A stretch of DNA of 33,425 nt from Eubacteriales bacterium (GCA_030539285.1 JAUNSH010000032.1:1-33425); one strand, 5' to 3'. Shown: positions 12,842 to 21,737, counted from the first letter of the stretch. Translations and numbers: made by a program. Notes: generated from the sequence alone by a model not told the origin.

Positions 12842-15040
12842 ATGGGTATCTGCTATGATTCCGATAAACAAATCTTCTCTCTGACCACCCGGGACACCCT
12901 GTACCAGATGCAGCTCGGCCCTGTTGGGCATCTGCTGCACCTGTACTACGGCCCCAAAACCGACTGCTGCTTTGACTATCTCCAGCTTGACCGGGACTGC
13001 GGCTTTTCCCCCAATCCCTATGACCATCAGGAGGGCCGGGGCTGGTCTCTGGACACCAAGGCTCAGGAGTACAGCTCCCAGCACGCAGGCGACTACCGGG
13101 TGTGCTCCCTGTCGCTGGAAACCGACGCGGGGCTCAGCGGCACCGATCTGCGTTATGTAAACTATAAGGTGTTTAATCATAAGTACGAAATTTCCGGGAT
13201 GCCCTCTGCCTTTGGCAAGGCCCAATCCCTTTCCATAACCCTCGCCGACGCCGCCACCGGGGTGGAGGTGGAGCTGCTGTACGGCGTATTTGAAAAAGAA
13301 AATGTGATCACCCGGGCGGTTCGGGTGAAAAATGCCGGAACATCTGTGGTAACCATCGAAAAGGCGGCTTCCGCCTGCCTTGACCTGCCCTTTGGCGGTT
13401 GGCAGCTGCTCCACTTCCACGGGCGGCACACCATGGAGCGCGCCATGGAGCGGCGAAGCCTTATGAACGGCATCCAGACTGTTTCCTCCACCCGGGGTGC
13501 TTCCAGTCACCAGCACAATCCCTTCGTCATTCTCTGCCAGCCAGAGACCACCGAGGATTTTGGCGAATGCTACGGCATGATGCTGGTGTACTCCGGCAAT
13601 CACAGGACGGACATTGAGCTTGACCAGTCCGGCTCCGTCCGGGCGGTGATGGGCATTCATGATGATGGCTTCCGTTGGACGCTGAATCCCGGGGAAGTCT
13701 TTGAGACCCCGGAAGTGCTGATGACCTTCACGGACAAGGGCCTGACGAGCCTTTCCCAGACCTATCACAAATTCATCCAGCACCACATCTGCCGCAGTCG
13801 GTTCGCGTTGGAGCGCCGCCCGGTGCTTCTCAACAGCTGGGAAGCGGCCTACATGGATATCTCCGAAGGGAAGCTGCTGTCCATCGCCAAGGGAGCCAAG
13901 GATCTGGGTGTGGAGCTGTTCGTCATTGACGACGGCTGGTTCGGACAGCGGGACGACGACTTCCGCAGTCTTGGCGACTGGTTCCCCAACAAAAAGAAGT
14001 TCCCCGGCGGCCTGACCCCCACCCTGCAAAAAATCCGGGATTTGGGATTGAAAGTCGGCCTGTGGGTGGAGCCGGAGATGGTGAATGAAGACTCAGGCCT
14101 CTACCGGGCCCACCCGGACTGGGCGCTGACGGTGCCGGGAAGAAACCCTACCATGAGCCGTAGCCAGCTGGTGCTGGATATGAGCCGGGCTGACGTGGTG
14201 GACTGGCTGTACGAAACCCTGTCCACCCTTCTCAGAGAAAACCCCATCGACTACATCAAGTGGGACATGAATCGCAATCTGGCGGATGTTTACAGCCGCG
14301 CCCTTCCCGCCGCCCGACAGGGCGAGGTGAGCCATCGGTTTGTGCTGGGCTACTACGACCTGATGGAGCGGCTGACGAGGGAATTCCCTGACGTGCTCTT
14401 TGAGGGCTGCGCCGGGGGCGGCGGACGGTTTGATGCCGGGGTGCTGGCCTACAGTCCCCAGATCTGGTGCAGCGACAACACCGACCCCATCGCCCGGCTG
14501 ACTATCCAGCACGGCACCTCCTTCGGCTATCCTATTGCCTGCATGGGCTCCCACGTCTCTGCTTCCCCCAACCACCAGACCGGCAGAAGCACACCCCTGC
14601 ATACTCGTTCTACGGTGGCAATGGCGGGCACCTTCGGCTACGAGCTGGACCCGGCGGCGCTGACGGAGGAGGAAAAGGAAACCGTCCGCGCCCAGATCGC
14701 CCGGTTCCACGAATTGCAGGATCTGATCCGGGAGGGAGACTACTACCGCCTGAGTGACGGCTCCGCCTGGGAGCTGGTCTCCGAAGATAAGAAGGAAGCC
14801 CTGCTGAGCTTCGTGCTGGTGGACCCCACCTCCAATCCCAAGCCCAACCACATCCGTCTGAAGGGGCTTGTCCCCGAAGCCCGCTATCGGGTAGCATGGG
14901 CGGATTTTGGCGGGAAAGCCAGCCTGCCCCATGAGGAAAGCCGTACCTTCACCGGCACGGCCCTGATGCGCGGCGGCTACACCCTGCCCATCCTCTTTGG
15001 AGATTACCCCGCTGTGCAGATCCTCTTCAAACAAATCTAG
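12842..15040 (+). CDS. Alpha-galactosidase, GH36
   Basis: A 732-residue cytosolic GH36 enzyme that releases galactose from raffinose, stachyose or melibiose. The N-terminal beta-supersandwich (about 1-330) precedes a (beta/alpha)8 barrel and a C-terminal sheet. The nucleophile is D475 in YIKWDMNR and the acid/base is D545 in CSDNTD. These positions and the total length agree with bacterial GH36 tetramers. Other blocks are VIDDGWFG, GLWVEPEMV and EGCAGGGGRFD. ATG 12842 has GGAGG at eight bases; the upstream in-frame start lies in the repeat. No signal peptide is present, so the sugars must be imported first. It is followed after 17 bases by the GH32 gene. Confidence 0.95.
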   Translation: MGICYDSDKQIFSLTTRDTLYQMQLGPVGHLLHLYYGPKTDCCFDYLQLDRDCGFSPNPYDHQEGRGWSLDTKAQEYSSQHAGDYRVCSLSLETDAGLSGTDLRYVNYKVFNHKYEISGMPSAFGKAQSLSITLADAATGVEVELLYGVFEKENVITRAVRVKNAGTSVVTIEKAASACLDLPFGGWQLLHFHGRHTMERAMERRSLMNGIQTVSSTRGASSHQHNPFVILCQPETTEDFGECYGMMLVYSGNHRTDIELDQSGSVRAVMGIHDDGFRWTLNPGEVFETPEVLMTFTDKGLTSLSQTYHKFIQHHICRSRFALERRPVLLNSWEAAYMDISEGKLLSIAKGAKDLGVELFVIDDGWFGQRDDDFRSLGDWFPNKKKFPGGLTPTLQKIRDLGLKVGLWVEPEMVNEDSGLYRAHPDWALTVPGRNPTMSRSQLVLDMSRADVVDWLYETLSTLLRENPIDYIKWDMNRNLADVYSRALPAARQGEVSHRFVLGYYDLMERLTREFPDVLFEGCAGGGGRFDAGVLAYSPQIWCSDNTDPIARLTIQHGTSFGYPIACMGSHVSASPNHQTGRSTPLHTRSTVAMAGTFGYELDPAALTEEEKETVRAQIARFHELQDLIREGDYYRLSDGSAWELVSEDKKEALLSFVLVDPTSNPKPNHIRLKGLVPEARYRVAWADFGGKASLPHEESRTFTGTALMRGGYTLPILFGDYPAVQILFKQI

Positions 15041-15057
15041 AATGGGAGGAATACCCC

Positions 15058-16536
15058 ATGACTGAGAAATTACAGAAAGCCCGGGATTATGAAGCCCTCC
15101 ACCGCCCCGAGGTCAAATCCCAGCTGCCTGCCTATCACCTGACCGGCGGCGTAGGCTGGATCAATGACCCCAATGGCTTTGCCCCCTACAAGGGGGAATA
15201 CCACCTGTTTTTCCAATACTATCCCTACGACACCCAGTGGGGCCCCATGCACTGGGGCCACGCCAAAACAAAAGATTTTATCCGCTGGGAATTTCTCCCC
15301 GCCGCCCTGGCCCCGGATGCGGAATACGACAAGGACGGCTGTTTCTCCGGCGGTGCGGTGGAGATGCCCGATGGACGGCAGTTGCTCTTATACACTGGCG
15401 TGGAGATTCGGCCTGAGGGCGAATTTCAGACCCAGTGCGTTGCCATCGGCGACGGCGTGAACTACGAAAAGTGCGAGGGAAATCCCGTCATCACTGCCGA
15501 AAGTCTCCCCGAGGGCAGCAGCACCCGGGACTTCCGGGACCCCAAGATCTGGCGGGAAAACGACACCTATTACGCCGTCACCGTGAACCGGGGGAAAGAC
15601 GGCAGCGGGGATGTGCTGCTCTACGAAAGCGAAGACGGCCTGCGCTGGCAGCGTGCCAGCATCCTCTACTCCTGCGGCCACCGCTACGGCACCATGTGGG
15701 AATGCCCGGATCTCTTTCACCTGGACGGCAAGGATGTACTTGTCCACAGCGTCATGGAAATGCGGGCAAAGACATTGGAATACCACAACGGCAACTGCAA
15801 AATGTACCACATCGGTCACATGGATGAGGAAAAGTGCTTCCACGCCGAGGTATCCCACGCCATGGAGAACGGAATCGACTTCTACGCGCCCCAGACGTTG
15901 GAAGCCCTGGACGGCCGCCGCATCCTCATCGGCTGGATGCAGGCATGGGAAGGGGCCAAGCAGAAAATTCCCGGTATGGGCTTCATGGGCCAGATGACCG
16001 TACCCAGAGAATTGACCCTCCGGGACGGGCGGCTGCTGCAAATGCCCGTCCGGGAGCTGGAAGCCTACCGCGCGAACAAAGTCGCATACAAGGACATTAC
16101 CATTCAGGAAGAAACCTCCCTGCCCGGCATTTCCGGGAAGGTTCTGGACATGATTCTGGAAATCACCCCCACGGAAACGCTCTACAGCCGCTTTACGTTG
16201 GACATCAACAAGGGCGGCGGCTTCCAGACCTCCATTACCCTATTCCCTCAGAAGGGCACCATTCTCCTTGACCGCAGCTTCAGCGGCTTCCCCCACGATG
16301 TGAACCACATCCGGGAATTCCCCGCGGACTTCCATGACGGCAAAATTCGTCTGCGGCTGCTGCTGGACCGCTACAGCGCGGAGCTGTTCGTAGGCGACGG
16401 CGAGCAGGCGGCCTCCATGGTGCTCTATCCGCCGAAAAACGCCGACGGCATCACCTTCCGGGCAGATGCGCCTGTGCGGGTGTCCATTGAAAAATATGAT
16501 CTGGAAATCAGAGACAATTGGAGGGCGGCGCAATGA
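15058..16536 (+). CDS. GH32 sucrose hydrolase (invertase / sucrose-6-phosphate hydrolase)
   Basis: A 492-residue intracellular GH32 enzyme that hydrolyses the beta-fructosyl bond of sucrose or raffinose. A five-blade propeller carries the nucleophile D37 in WINDPNG, the transition-state stabiliser D161 in FRDPKIW and the acid/base E215 in ECPD. A C-terminal beta-sandwich (about 340-490) follows. Because the operon encodes an ABC importer and not a PTS, the physiological substrate is probably free sucrose, although the sequence family also includes ScrB. ATG 15058 has GGGAGGA upstream. The gene overlaps the next one by four bases (ATGA). Confidence 0.93.
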   Translation: MTEKLQKARDYEALHRPEVKSQLPAYHLTGGVGWINDPNGFAPYKGEYHLFFQYYPYDTQWGPMHWGHAKTKDFIRWEFLPAALAPDAEYDKDGCFSGGAVEMPDGRQLLLYTGVEIRPEGEFQTQCVAIGDGVNYEKCEGNPVITAESLPEGSSTRDFRDPKIWRENDTYYAVTVNRGKDGSGDVLLYESEDGLRWQRASILYSCGHRYGTMWECPDLFHLDGKDVLVHSVMEMRAKTLEYHNGNCKMYHIGHMDEEKCFHAEVSHAMENGIDFYAPQTLEALDGRRILIGWMQAWEGAKQKIPGMGFMGQMTVPRELTLRDGRLLQMPVRELEAYRANKVAYKDITIQEETSLPGISGKVLDMILEITPTETLYSRFTLDINKGGGFQTSITLFPQKGTILLDRSFSGFPHDVNHIREFPADFHDGKIRLRLLLDRYSAELFVGDGEQAASMVLYPPKNADGITFRADAPVRVSIEKYDLEIRDNWRAAQ

Positions 16537-18140
16537 GCAGACACCCATGGTGGAAGGACGCGGTCATCTATCAGGTCTACCCCCGCAGCTTCTGCGACAG
16601 CAACGGGGATGGGCTGGGGGATATCCCCGGCATCATTTCAAAGCTGGACTATCTGAAGGAGCTGGGCATCGACGCCATCTGGCTGTCTCCGGTGTTCAAA
16701 TCGCCCCAGGATGACAACGGCTACGATATCTCCGACTATCAGGACATCGACCCCATGTTCGGCACCTTGGCAGACATGGACGCCCTCATTCAGGAAGCCA
16801 AAAAACGGGGCATCCGCATCATCATGGATCTGGTGCTGAGTCATTCCTCTGACGAGCACCGCTGGTTTCAGGCGGCAAAGCAGAGCCGGGACGATCCTTA
16901 TCACGACTTCTACATCTGGCGGGACGGCGAACCGGGTACCCCGCCCAACGACCTTCAGTCCGCTTTCGGCGGCTCTGCATGGGAGTGGGTGCCGGAGGTG
17001 GGGCAGTTCTACTTCCACCGTTTTTCCAAAAAGCAGCCGGATCTCAACTGGGAGAATCCCAAAATGCGCAGGGCCTTGTATGCCATGATCCGCTGGTGGG
17101 CCGACCGGGGCATCGGCGGCTTCCGGCTGGACGTGGTGGACCTGTTCGGTAAAATTCCTGATCAAAAAATACTGGAAAACGGCCCAAAGCTTCACGATTA
17201 CCTCCGGGAAATGCGCCGGGAAGCCTTCACTGCCGAGAACCTTGTGACGGTGGGCGAAGCCTGGAGCGCCACTCCCGCCATCGCCCGGAAATACAGTAAC
17301 CCCGACGGAAGCGAACTGTCCATGGTGTTCCAGTTTGAGCATATTGTGCTTGACCAGCAGCCCGGCGGCGAAAAATGGGATCTGGCGCCCCTGCCGCTTG
17401 TGCAGCTCAAGCAGGTCATCCGCCGCTGGCAGAAGGAATTGGAGGGCACCGGCTGGAACAGCCTGTTCCTTGAAAATCACGATCTGCCCCGGATCGTCTC
17501 CCGGTGGGGTGACGACGGGCGGTACCGGGTGGAATCCGCCAAAATGCTGGCCATGCTTCTGTTTGGCCTGCAGGGGACGCCCTACATCTATCAGGGACAG
17601 GAGTTGGGCATGACCAACGCGCGCTACCCGCTGGAAGATTACCGGGACATCGAGACCCTGGGGATGCACCGCCAGCGAAAGGCCCTGGGCCATTCTGAGG
17701 AGGACATTCTCCGCTCCATCCACGCAAAAAGCCGGGACAACGCCCGCACCCCCATGCAGTGGAGCGGCGAAAAAAACGGTGGTTTTACCACAGGAACGCC
17801 CTGGCTGAAGGTCAATCCCAACTACCCGCAGATCAATGCCGAACAGCAGGTGGGCGACCCCGATTCCATATTTACCTTCTACCAAACGCTGATCCGGCTG
17901 AGAAAGACCAACCCGGTTTTCCGGGACGGTACCTTCCGGCTGCTGCTTGCGGACCACGAGGATATTTTTGCCTATACCAGAACAACGGACAGAGCGCAGC
18001 TGCTCATTGTCTGCAATTTTCACGGAAAGCAGATTGAAAATCCGCTGGAAACCGCGGAAAAGGCTATTGCGTGCAACTATTCCGGGGAATCCGTTCCCGG
18101 AAAGCTGCGGCCCTACGAGGCCCGCGTCTACCTGAGATAA
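16533..18140 (+). CDS. GH13 alpha-glucosidase, oligo-1,6-glucosidase type (subfamily 31-like)
   Basis: A 535-residue cytosolic GH13 enzyme. The start HPWWKDAVIYQVYPRSFCDS and the blocks NGYDISDY, GGFRLDVVDL, VGEAW and ENHD are those of the oligo-1,6-glucosidase/sucrose-isomerase group. The catalytic nucleophile is D200, the acid/base E242 and the third carboxylate D317. The NHD motif continues LPR instead of the common QPR. It would remove glucose from isomaltose-type or related alpha-glucosides. A sucrose isomerase is less likely because its RLDRD signature was not seen. ATG 16533 overlaps the GH32 stop and has GGAGGG upstream; an in-frame start five codons earlier overlaps that site. Confidence 0.9.
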   Translation: MSRHPWWKDAVIYQVYPRSFCDSNGDGLGDIPGIISKLDYLKELGIDAIWLSPVFKSPQDDNGYDISDYQDIDPMFGTLADMDALIQEAKKRGIRIIMDLVLSHSSDEHRWFQAAKQSRDDPYHDFYIWRDGEPGTPPNDLQSAFGGSAWEWVPEVGQFYFHRFSKKQPDLNWENPKMRRALYAMIRWWADRGIGGFRLDVVDLFGKIPDQKILENGPKLHDYLREMRREAFTAENLVTVGEAWSATPAIARKYSNPDGSELSMVFQFEHIVLDQQPGGEKWDLAPLPLVQLKQVIRRWQKELEGTGWNSLFLENHDLPRIVSRWGDDGRYRVESAKMLAMLLFGLQGTPYIYQGQELGMTNARYPLEDYRDIETLGMHRQRKALGHSEEDILRSIHAKSRDNARTPMQWSGEKNGGFTTGTPWLKVNPNYPQINAEQQVGDPDSIFTFYQTLIRLRKTNPVFRDGTFRLLLADHEDIFAYTRTTDRAQLLIVCNFHGKQIENPLETAEKAIACNYSGESVPGKLRPYEARVYLR

Positions 18141-18155
18141 CAGGAGGAAAAACCC

Positions 18156-19997
18156 ATGAGCAAGAGAGAAACTGAGGAATTTGAACTGCGGCTGAAAAAG
18201 CACCATGACGAGCTGCGGTGGCTGTACATGGAACTTTACAACAACGGTTCCATGTTCTTTGAACTGATCGGATATCTGCGTAAGTTTTACGAGGAACGCA
18301 GTGCCAGCCTGAAGGTCATCGACCGCAGAAAAGAGGCGGACCCCAACTGGTACCGCCGCAACGACCTGGTGGGCATGATGCTCTACATCGACAATTTTGG
18401 CGGCACCATCAACGGCGTCAGGGAAAAACTGGACTATCTCCAGAAGAGCAACGTCAACTATATCCACCTGATGCCCTTTCTGGACACGGTGCCCGAGCGC
18501 AGCGACGGCGGCTACGCCGTGAAGGACTTCCGCAAGGTGCAGAGCAACCTGGGCACCATGGAGGATCTGGAAGGACTGACCAATGCCTGCCACAAAAAGG
18601 GCATTCAGGTGTGCATGGATTTCGTCATGAACCACACCAGCGAGGATCACGAGTGGGCCAAACGGGCACGGCAGGGTGACGGCGAGTACATGAGCCGATA
18701 TTTCTTTTTTAACAACCGGGAGATCCCCGACCGCTACGAGCAGACCGTGCCCCAGGTATTCCCAACCAGCGCCCCCGGCAACTTTACATGGCTTCCCGAG
18801 TGCGGACACTATGTGATGACCACCTTCTATCCCTACCAGTGGGACTTAAACTACCGCAACCCCCGGGTATTCAATGAAATGATGGCAAATTTCCTCTACC
18901 TTGCCAACCGGGGCATCGACATTATCCGCCTGGATGCGGTACCATACATCTGGAAAGAGCTGGGCACCTCCTGTCGGAATCTCAAGCAGGTCCACACCAT
19001 CGTGCGGATGATGCGGATGATCGGCGAGATCGTCTGCCCCAGCGTGCTGCTGCTGGGCGAGGTGGTCATGGAGCCGTCCAAGGTGGTGCCCTATTTCGGC
19101 ACGGTGGAGAAGCCCGAGTGCCATATGCTCTACAATGTCACCACCATGGCCACCACCTGGCACACCGTGGCTACCAAGGACACGACCCTCCTGCGGGAGC
19201 AGCTGGACAAGGTATTTGCCCTTCCCAGCCAGTATGTGTTCCTCAACTATCTGCGCTGCCATGACGATATCGGCTGGGGCCTTGACTATGCGTCCCTGCG
19301 GCGGTTCGGCATGGAGGAGCGGCCCCACAAGGCTTACCTCAACGACTTTTTCCGTGGCCTGCGGGGCTTAAGCACCAGCCGGGGGGAGCTGTACAACGAG
19401 GACTTAATCACCGGCGACGCACGGCTCTGCGGCACCACCGCATCCCTGTGCGGATTGCAGGCGGCTCTGGAATCGGGAAAGCCGGAGGAAATCGACAGGG
19501 CAATCAACGCCATCGTCATGCTCCACGCCTATATGTTCATGCAGTCCGGCATCCCGGTGCTCTATTCCGGCGACGAGATCGGCCAGTGCAACGATGACAG
19601 CTACCATGCCGATAAGAACAAGGCCTCCGATTCCCGGTACCTGCACCGGGGCAAAATGGACTGGGAAGCCGCCGCCCGGGCAGAGGTCCCCGGCACCTGC
19701 GAGCACCGCATTTTCTCCGCCCTGTCCCGGCTGGAAACCATCCGGGCGGAGGAAGACGCTTTCTCCTGTGACGCTTCCGCTGTCACGCTGGATACCGGGG
19801 ATCAGGCGATCCTTGGCATCGCCCGGTGCCTGAAAGGGGAAATGCTGGTGGGGCTGTTCAATTTTGGCGATATAGACAAGACTGCCAAGGCTCTGCACAG
19901 CACAGGCAGCTATCAGGATCTGGTCACCGGCGAAACGGTGGACATTACCGCAATCACTATCCCCGCCCAGGGATTCCGCTGGCTCAAGCGGGCATGA
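18156..19997 (+). CDS. GH13 amylosucrase / sucrose hydrolase (subfamily 4-like)
   Basis: A 613-residue GH13 enzyme resembling amylosucrase. It has a helical N-terminal domain (1-90), the barrel and a C-terminal sheet. From memory of Neisseria amylosucrase, the blocks LHLMP-like NYIHLMPFLDTVPERSDGGY, DFVMNHTSEDHEWA, FQWDLNY-like YQWDLNYRNPRVF and CHDDIGW all match. The nucleophile is D260 in RLDAVPYIWKELGTSC, the acid/base E302 in LLGEVV and the third carboxylate D370. Such enzymes cleave sucrose and either build alpha-glucan or release glucose, freeing fructose. There is no signal peptide. ATG 18156 follows CAGGAGG. Hydrolase and glucan-forming activity cannot be separated from sequence alone. 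Confidence 0.87.
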   Translation: MSKRETEEFELRLKKHHDELRWLYMELYNNGSMFFELIGYLRKFYEERSASLKVIDRRKEADPNWYRRNDLVGMMLYIDNFGGTINGVREKLDYLQKSNVNYIHLMPFLDTVPERSDGGYAVKDFRKVQSNLGTMEDLEGLTNACHKKGIQVCMDFVMNHTSEDHEWAKRARQGDGEYMSRYFFFNNREIPDRYEQTVPQVFPTSAPGNFTWLPECGHYVMTTFYPYQWDLNYRNPRVFNEMMANFLYLANRGIDIIRLDAVPYIWKELGTSCRNLKQVHTIVRMMRMIGEIVCPSVLLLGEVVMEPSKVVPYFGTVEKPECHMLYNVTTMATTWHTVATKDTTLLREQLDKVFALPSQYVFLNYLRCHDDIGWGLDYASLRRFGMEERPHKAYLNDFFRGLRGLSTSRGELYNEDLITGDARLCGTTASLCGLQAALESGKPEEIDRAINAIVMLHAYMFMQSGIPVLYSGDEIGQCNDDSYHADKNKASDSRYLHRGKMDWEAAARAEVPGTCEHRIFSALSRLETIRAEEDAFSCDASAVTLDTGDQAILGIARCLKGEMLVGLFNFGDIDKTAKALHSTGSYQDLVTGETVDITAITIPAQGFRWLKRA

Positions 19998-20010
19998 GAG
20001 AGGTGTTTCT

Positions 20011-20976
20011 ATGGAAAAATTTGATGTTGTTGCTTTGGGGGAACTGCTGATCGACCTGACCCAGAATGGGTCCAGCGGTCAGGGAAACCCTATGCTGGAA
20101 GCCAATCCCGGCGGCGCGCCCTGCAATGTGCTGGCGCTGCTGACCAGGCTGGGCCACAAGACTGCCTTCATCGGCAAGGTGGGCAGGGACGGCTTCGGCA
20201 ATCAGCTGCGGGATGCTTTGGCGGAGACCGGCATTTCCGCGGAAGGACTGTGCTGGGACAGCGATGTTCACACCACGCTGGCGGTAGTTCACACCCTGCC
20301 CGGCGGGGACCGGGATTTCAGCTTCTACCGCAACCCCGGCGCGGATATGCGTCTGAGAGCGGAGGAAGTGGATATGGAGCTGGTCCGAAAGGCGAAGATC
20401 TTCCACTTCGGCACGCTGTCCATGACCGACGAGCCTGTCCGCGGCGCCACCTATGGGGCCATTTCGCAAGCGGAGCAGGCGGGTGTCCTGCGCTCCTTTG
20501 ACCCCAATCTCCGTCCGCCCCTGTGGCGCACCCTGGAGGACGCGAGGGAACAGGTGCTCTACGGCCTTGCCCACTGCGATATTCTGAAGATCTCCGACAA
20601 TGAGATTCAGTGGCTCACCGGGCTGGAGGATTTTGATGCTGGCATCCGCTGGATCCAGGAGCGGTTCCCGGCGATCCGGCTCATCCTCCTGTCCATGGGA
20701 AAAGACGGCAGCCGGGCCTATTCCGGGGAAACCGCGGCGGAAGTGCCCGCCTTTACCTGTGTAAACGCCATCGAGACCACCGGGGCGGGCGACACTTTCT
20801 TCGGCGGGATCCTGCACCACGTGCTCATGTGGGGCCTGCGGGCCTACACCCAGGCGGAGCTGACGGAGATGCTGACCTTCGCCAACGCGGCCGCCGCGAT
20901 TATCACCACGAAAAAGGGCGCCCTGCGGGTCATGCCCAGCGAAGCTGAGATCCGCGGGCTGATGGACGCGCGATAA
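20011..20976 (+). CDS. Fructokinase, PfkB/ribokinase family
   Basis: A 321-residue cytosolic sugar kinase that phosphorylates fructose to fructose-6-phosphate. The N-terminal block VALGELLIDLT and the NPGGAPCNVLALLTRLG substrate-binding region are typical of fructokinases. The C-terminal ATP/anion-hole motif ETTGAGDTFFGGIL contains the catalytic aspartate. The length is normal. It starts 13 bases after the amylosucrase-like gene, with AGAGAGG upstream. Two enzymes of the operon release fructose, so it completes their pathway. The family is firm; fructose specificity is inferred from sequence and context. Confidence 0.92.
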   Translation: MEKFDVVALGELLIDLTQNGSSGQGNPMLEANPGGAPCNVLALLTRLGHKTAFIGKVGRDGFGNQLRDALAETGISAEGLCWDSDVHTTLAVVHTLPGGDRDFSFYRNPGADMRLRAEEVDMELVRKAKIFHFGTLSMTDEPVRGATYGAISQAEQAGVLRSFDPNLRPPLWRTLEDAREQVLYGLAHCDILKISDNEIQWLTGLEDFDAGIRWIQERFPAIRLILLSMGKDGSRAYSGETAAEVPAFTCVNAIETTGAGDTFFGGILHHVLMWGLRAYTQAELTEMLTFANAAAAIITTKKGALRVMPSEAEIRGLMDAR

Positions 20977-20995
20977 AGAGACGGGGTGACAGCGG

Positions 20996-21121
20996 ATGGG
21001 AGAGAAAGACGAACGTGTGGATGCGCGGCGCAGCCTTTTCTGGCAGAGCGCGCTGGCATCCGACAGCATTCTGCTGTGGATCGTCACCAATATGGCAGAC
21101 CCGGAACGCCCGTTTCCGTAG
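20996..21121 (+). CDS. Possible 41-residue small protein at the operon end
   Basis: An ATG at 20996, 19 bases after the fructokinase stop, opens a 41-codon frame ending TAG at 21121. It would encode a charged N-terminus (MGEKDERVDARRS) followed by LFWQSALASDSILLWIV and a short polar tail (NMADPERPFP). The upstream GGGGTG is only a fair ribosome site. The position before the operon terminator and the amphipathic middle make it plausible, but a chance ORF or a remnant of a longer gene is as likely. No family was recognised. Confidence 0.3.
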   Translation: MGEKDERVDARRSLFWQSALASDSILLWIVTNMADPERPFP

Positions 21122-21161
21122 CGCAAAACCGGCCTTCGCATACCGCCCAATAACGCAAAAA

Positions 21162-21188
21162 GGAAGCGGAAAACCGCTTCCTTTTTTT
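21162..21188 (+). terminator. Terminator of the oligosaccharide operon
   Basis: GGAAGCGG-AAAA-CCGCTTCC followed by seven T gives an eight-base-pair terminator. Five A precede the stem, so the minus strand also ends in a T-run. It probably also stops transcription of the convergent rubredoxin operon, whose last gene ends nine bases away. Confidence 0.92.
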
Positions 21189-21196
21189 GTATTCGC

Positions 21197-21526
21197 TCAG
21201 TCCAGGATCTCCATCAGTCTGCCGCAGCAGAAGGGGATGGGCTCGCCAGCCTTGACGTGCTGGGTCTTGTTGCAGGTGACGCAGTAAACGTCGGTGTCAT
21301 AGGGGGCCCGGATCACGGGCACTTCCTTGGCTTCCTGCTCGGACAGGCCGTCGATATGGAATACGGCGGTCTTGTTCTCAGTGGGAACATACACGCCGAT
21401 GGGGGACAGGGTCTTGTTCCCGCCGACGCAGTTGCCCATCTTCACCCACAGAGCTTCCAGTTCAGCAGCTTCAGCAGCGTGCTCGGGAGTGAACTCCACA
21501 ACATCCTTATTGATACGAATTTTCAT
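21197..21526 (-). CDS. Unrecognised 109-residue protein with desulforedoxin-like Cys4 site
   Basis: A small cytosolic protein, MKIRINKDVVEFTPEH at the start. The middle segment GVYVPTENKTAVFHIDG suggests beta strands. The C-terminal segment has C82-x2-C85 and C100-C101 followed by GRLMEIL. This C-x2-C...C-C-G-x2-M pattern is that of desulforedoxin and of the N-terminal domain of desulfoferrodoxin, which bind one iron with four cysteines. The catalytic superoxide-reductase domain was not identified. It starts three bases after the rubredoxin stop, so the two are co-expressed in an oxidative-stress cluster, suggesting electron transfer or peroxide/superoxide defence. The exact function is unknown. 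Confidence 0.82.
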   Translation of the reverse strand: MKIRINKDVVEFTPEHAAEAAELEALWVKMGNCVGGNKTLSPIGVYVPTENKTAVFHIDGLSEQEAKEVPVIRAPYDTDVYCVTCNKTQHVKAGEPIPFCCGRLMEILD

Positions 21527-21529
21527 AGC

Positions 21530-21664
21530 TTACTCCTCGGGGCTGAAATCGTCCTTGCCCACGCCGCACAGCTCACAGGCGAAATCCTCGGGCAGATCTT
21601 CCCACTTCACGCCAGCCTCGTCCTCATCGTAGACCCAGCCGCACATATTGCAAACGTACTTCAT
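21530..21664 (-). CDS. Rubredoxin
   Basis: A 44-residue rubredoxin, slightly shorter than the usual 52-54. It carries the two iron-binding knuckles, C5-x2-C8 in YVCNMCGWVYDE and C-x2-C in FACELCGVGKDDF, for one Fe(Cys)4 centre. The KWEDLPEDF segment is typical. It donates electrons to rubrerythrin, whose gene is upstream. ATG 21664 has AAGGAG at good spacing. The loop between the knuckles is shortened, as in some clostridial rubredoxins. Confidence 0.95.
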   Translation of the reverse strand: MKYVCNMCGWVYDEDEAGVKWEDLPEDFACELCGVGKDDFSPEE

Positions 21665-21700
21665 AGCAATTGACTCCTTTTCTGAAAATTATGTAATCCT

Positions 21701-21737
21701 GCTTCGCAGACGGGCGGGTCAATGACCCGCCCCTACG
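21701..21737. repeat. GTAGGGG palindrome element, half copy
   Basis: Only the right half of the family is present: GCTTCGCAGACGGGCGGGTC, then AATGACCCGCCCCTACGG. The GAGGG half is missing. It lies between the rubredoxin and rubrerythrin genes and is followed directly by the family B repeat. Confidence 0.75.

Noticed and set aside
15058-16536. Sucrose-6-phosphate hydrolase acting with a sucrose PTS (scrB)
   Set aside because: No PTS permease is present and the operon has an ABC importer, so free sucrose or raffinose is the more likely substrate. The symbol was left empty.
16533-18140. Sucrose isomerase or trehalose hydrolase for the first GH13 enzyme
   Set aside because: The RLDRD isomerase signature was not found, and there is no trehalose-specific transport context. 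Oligo-1,6-glucosidase fits the conserved blocks better.
16638-18809. Long minus-strand open frame opposite the two GH13 genes
   Set aside because: It is a shadow of well-conserved GH13 enzymes. The product has no recognisable domain and no start signals.
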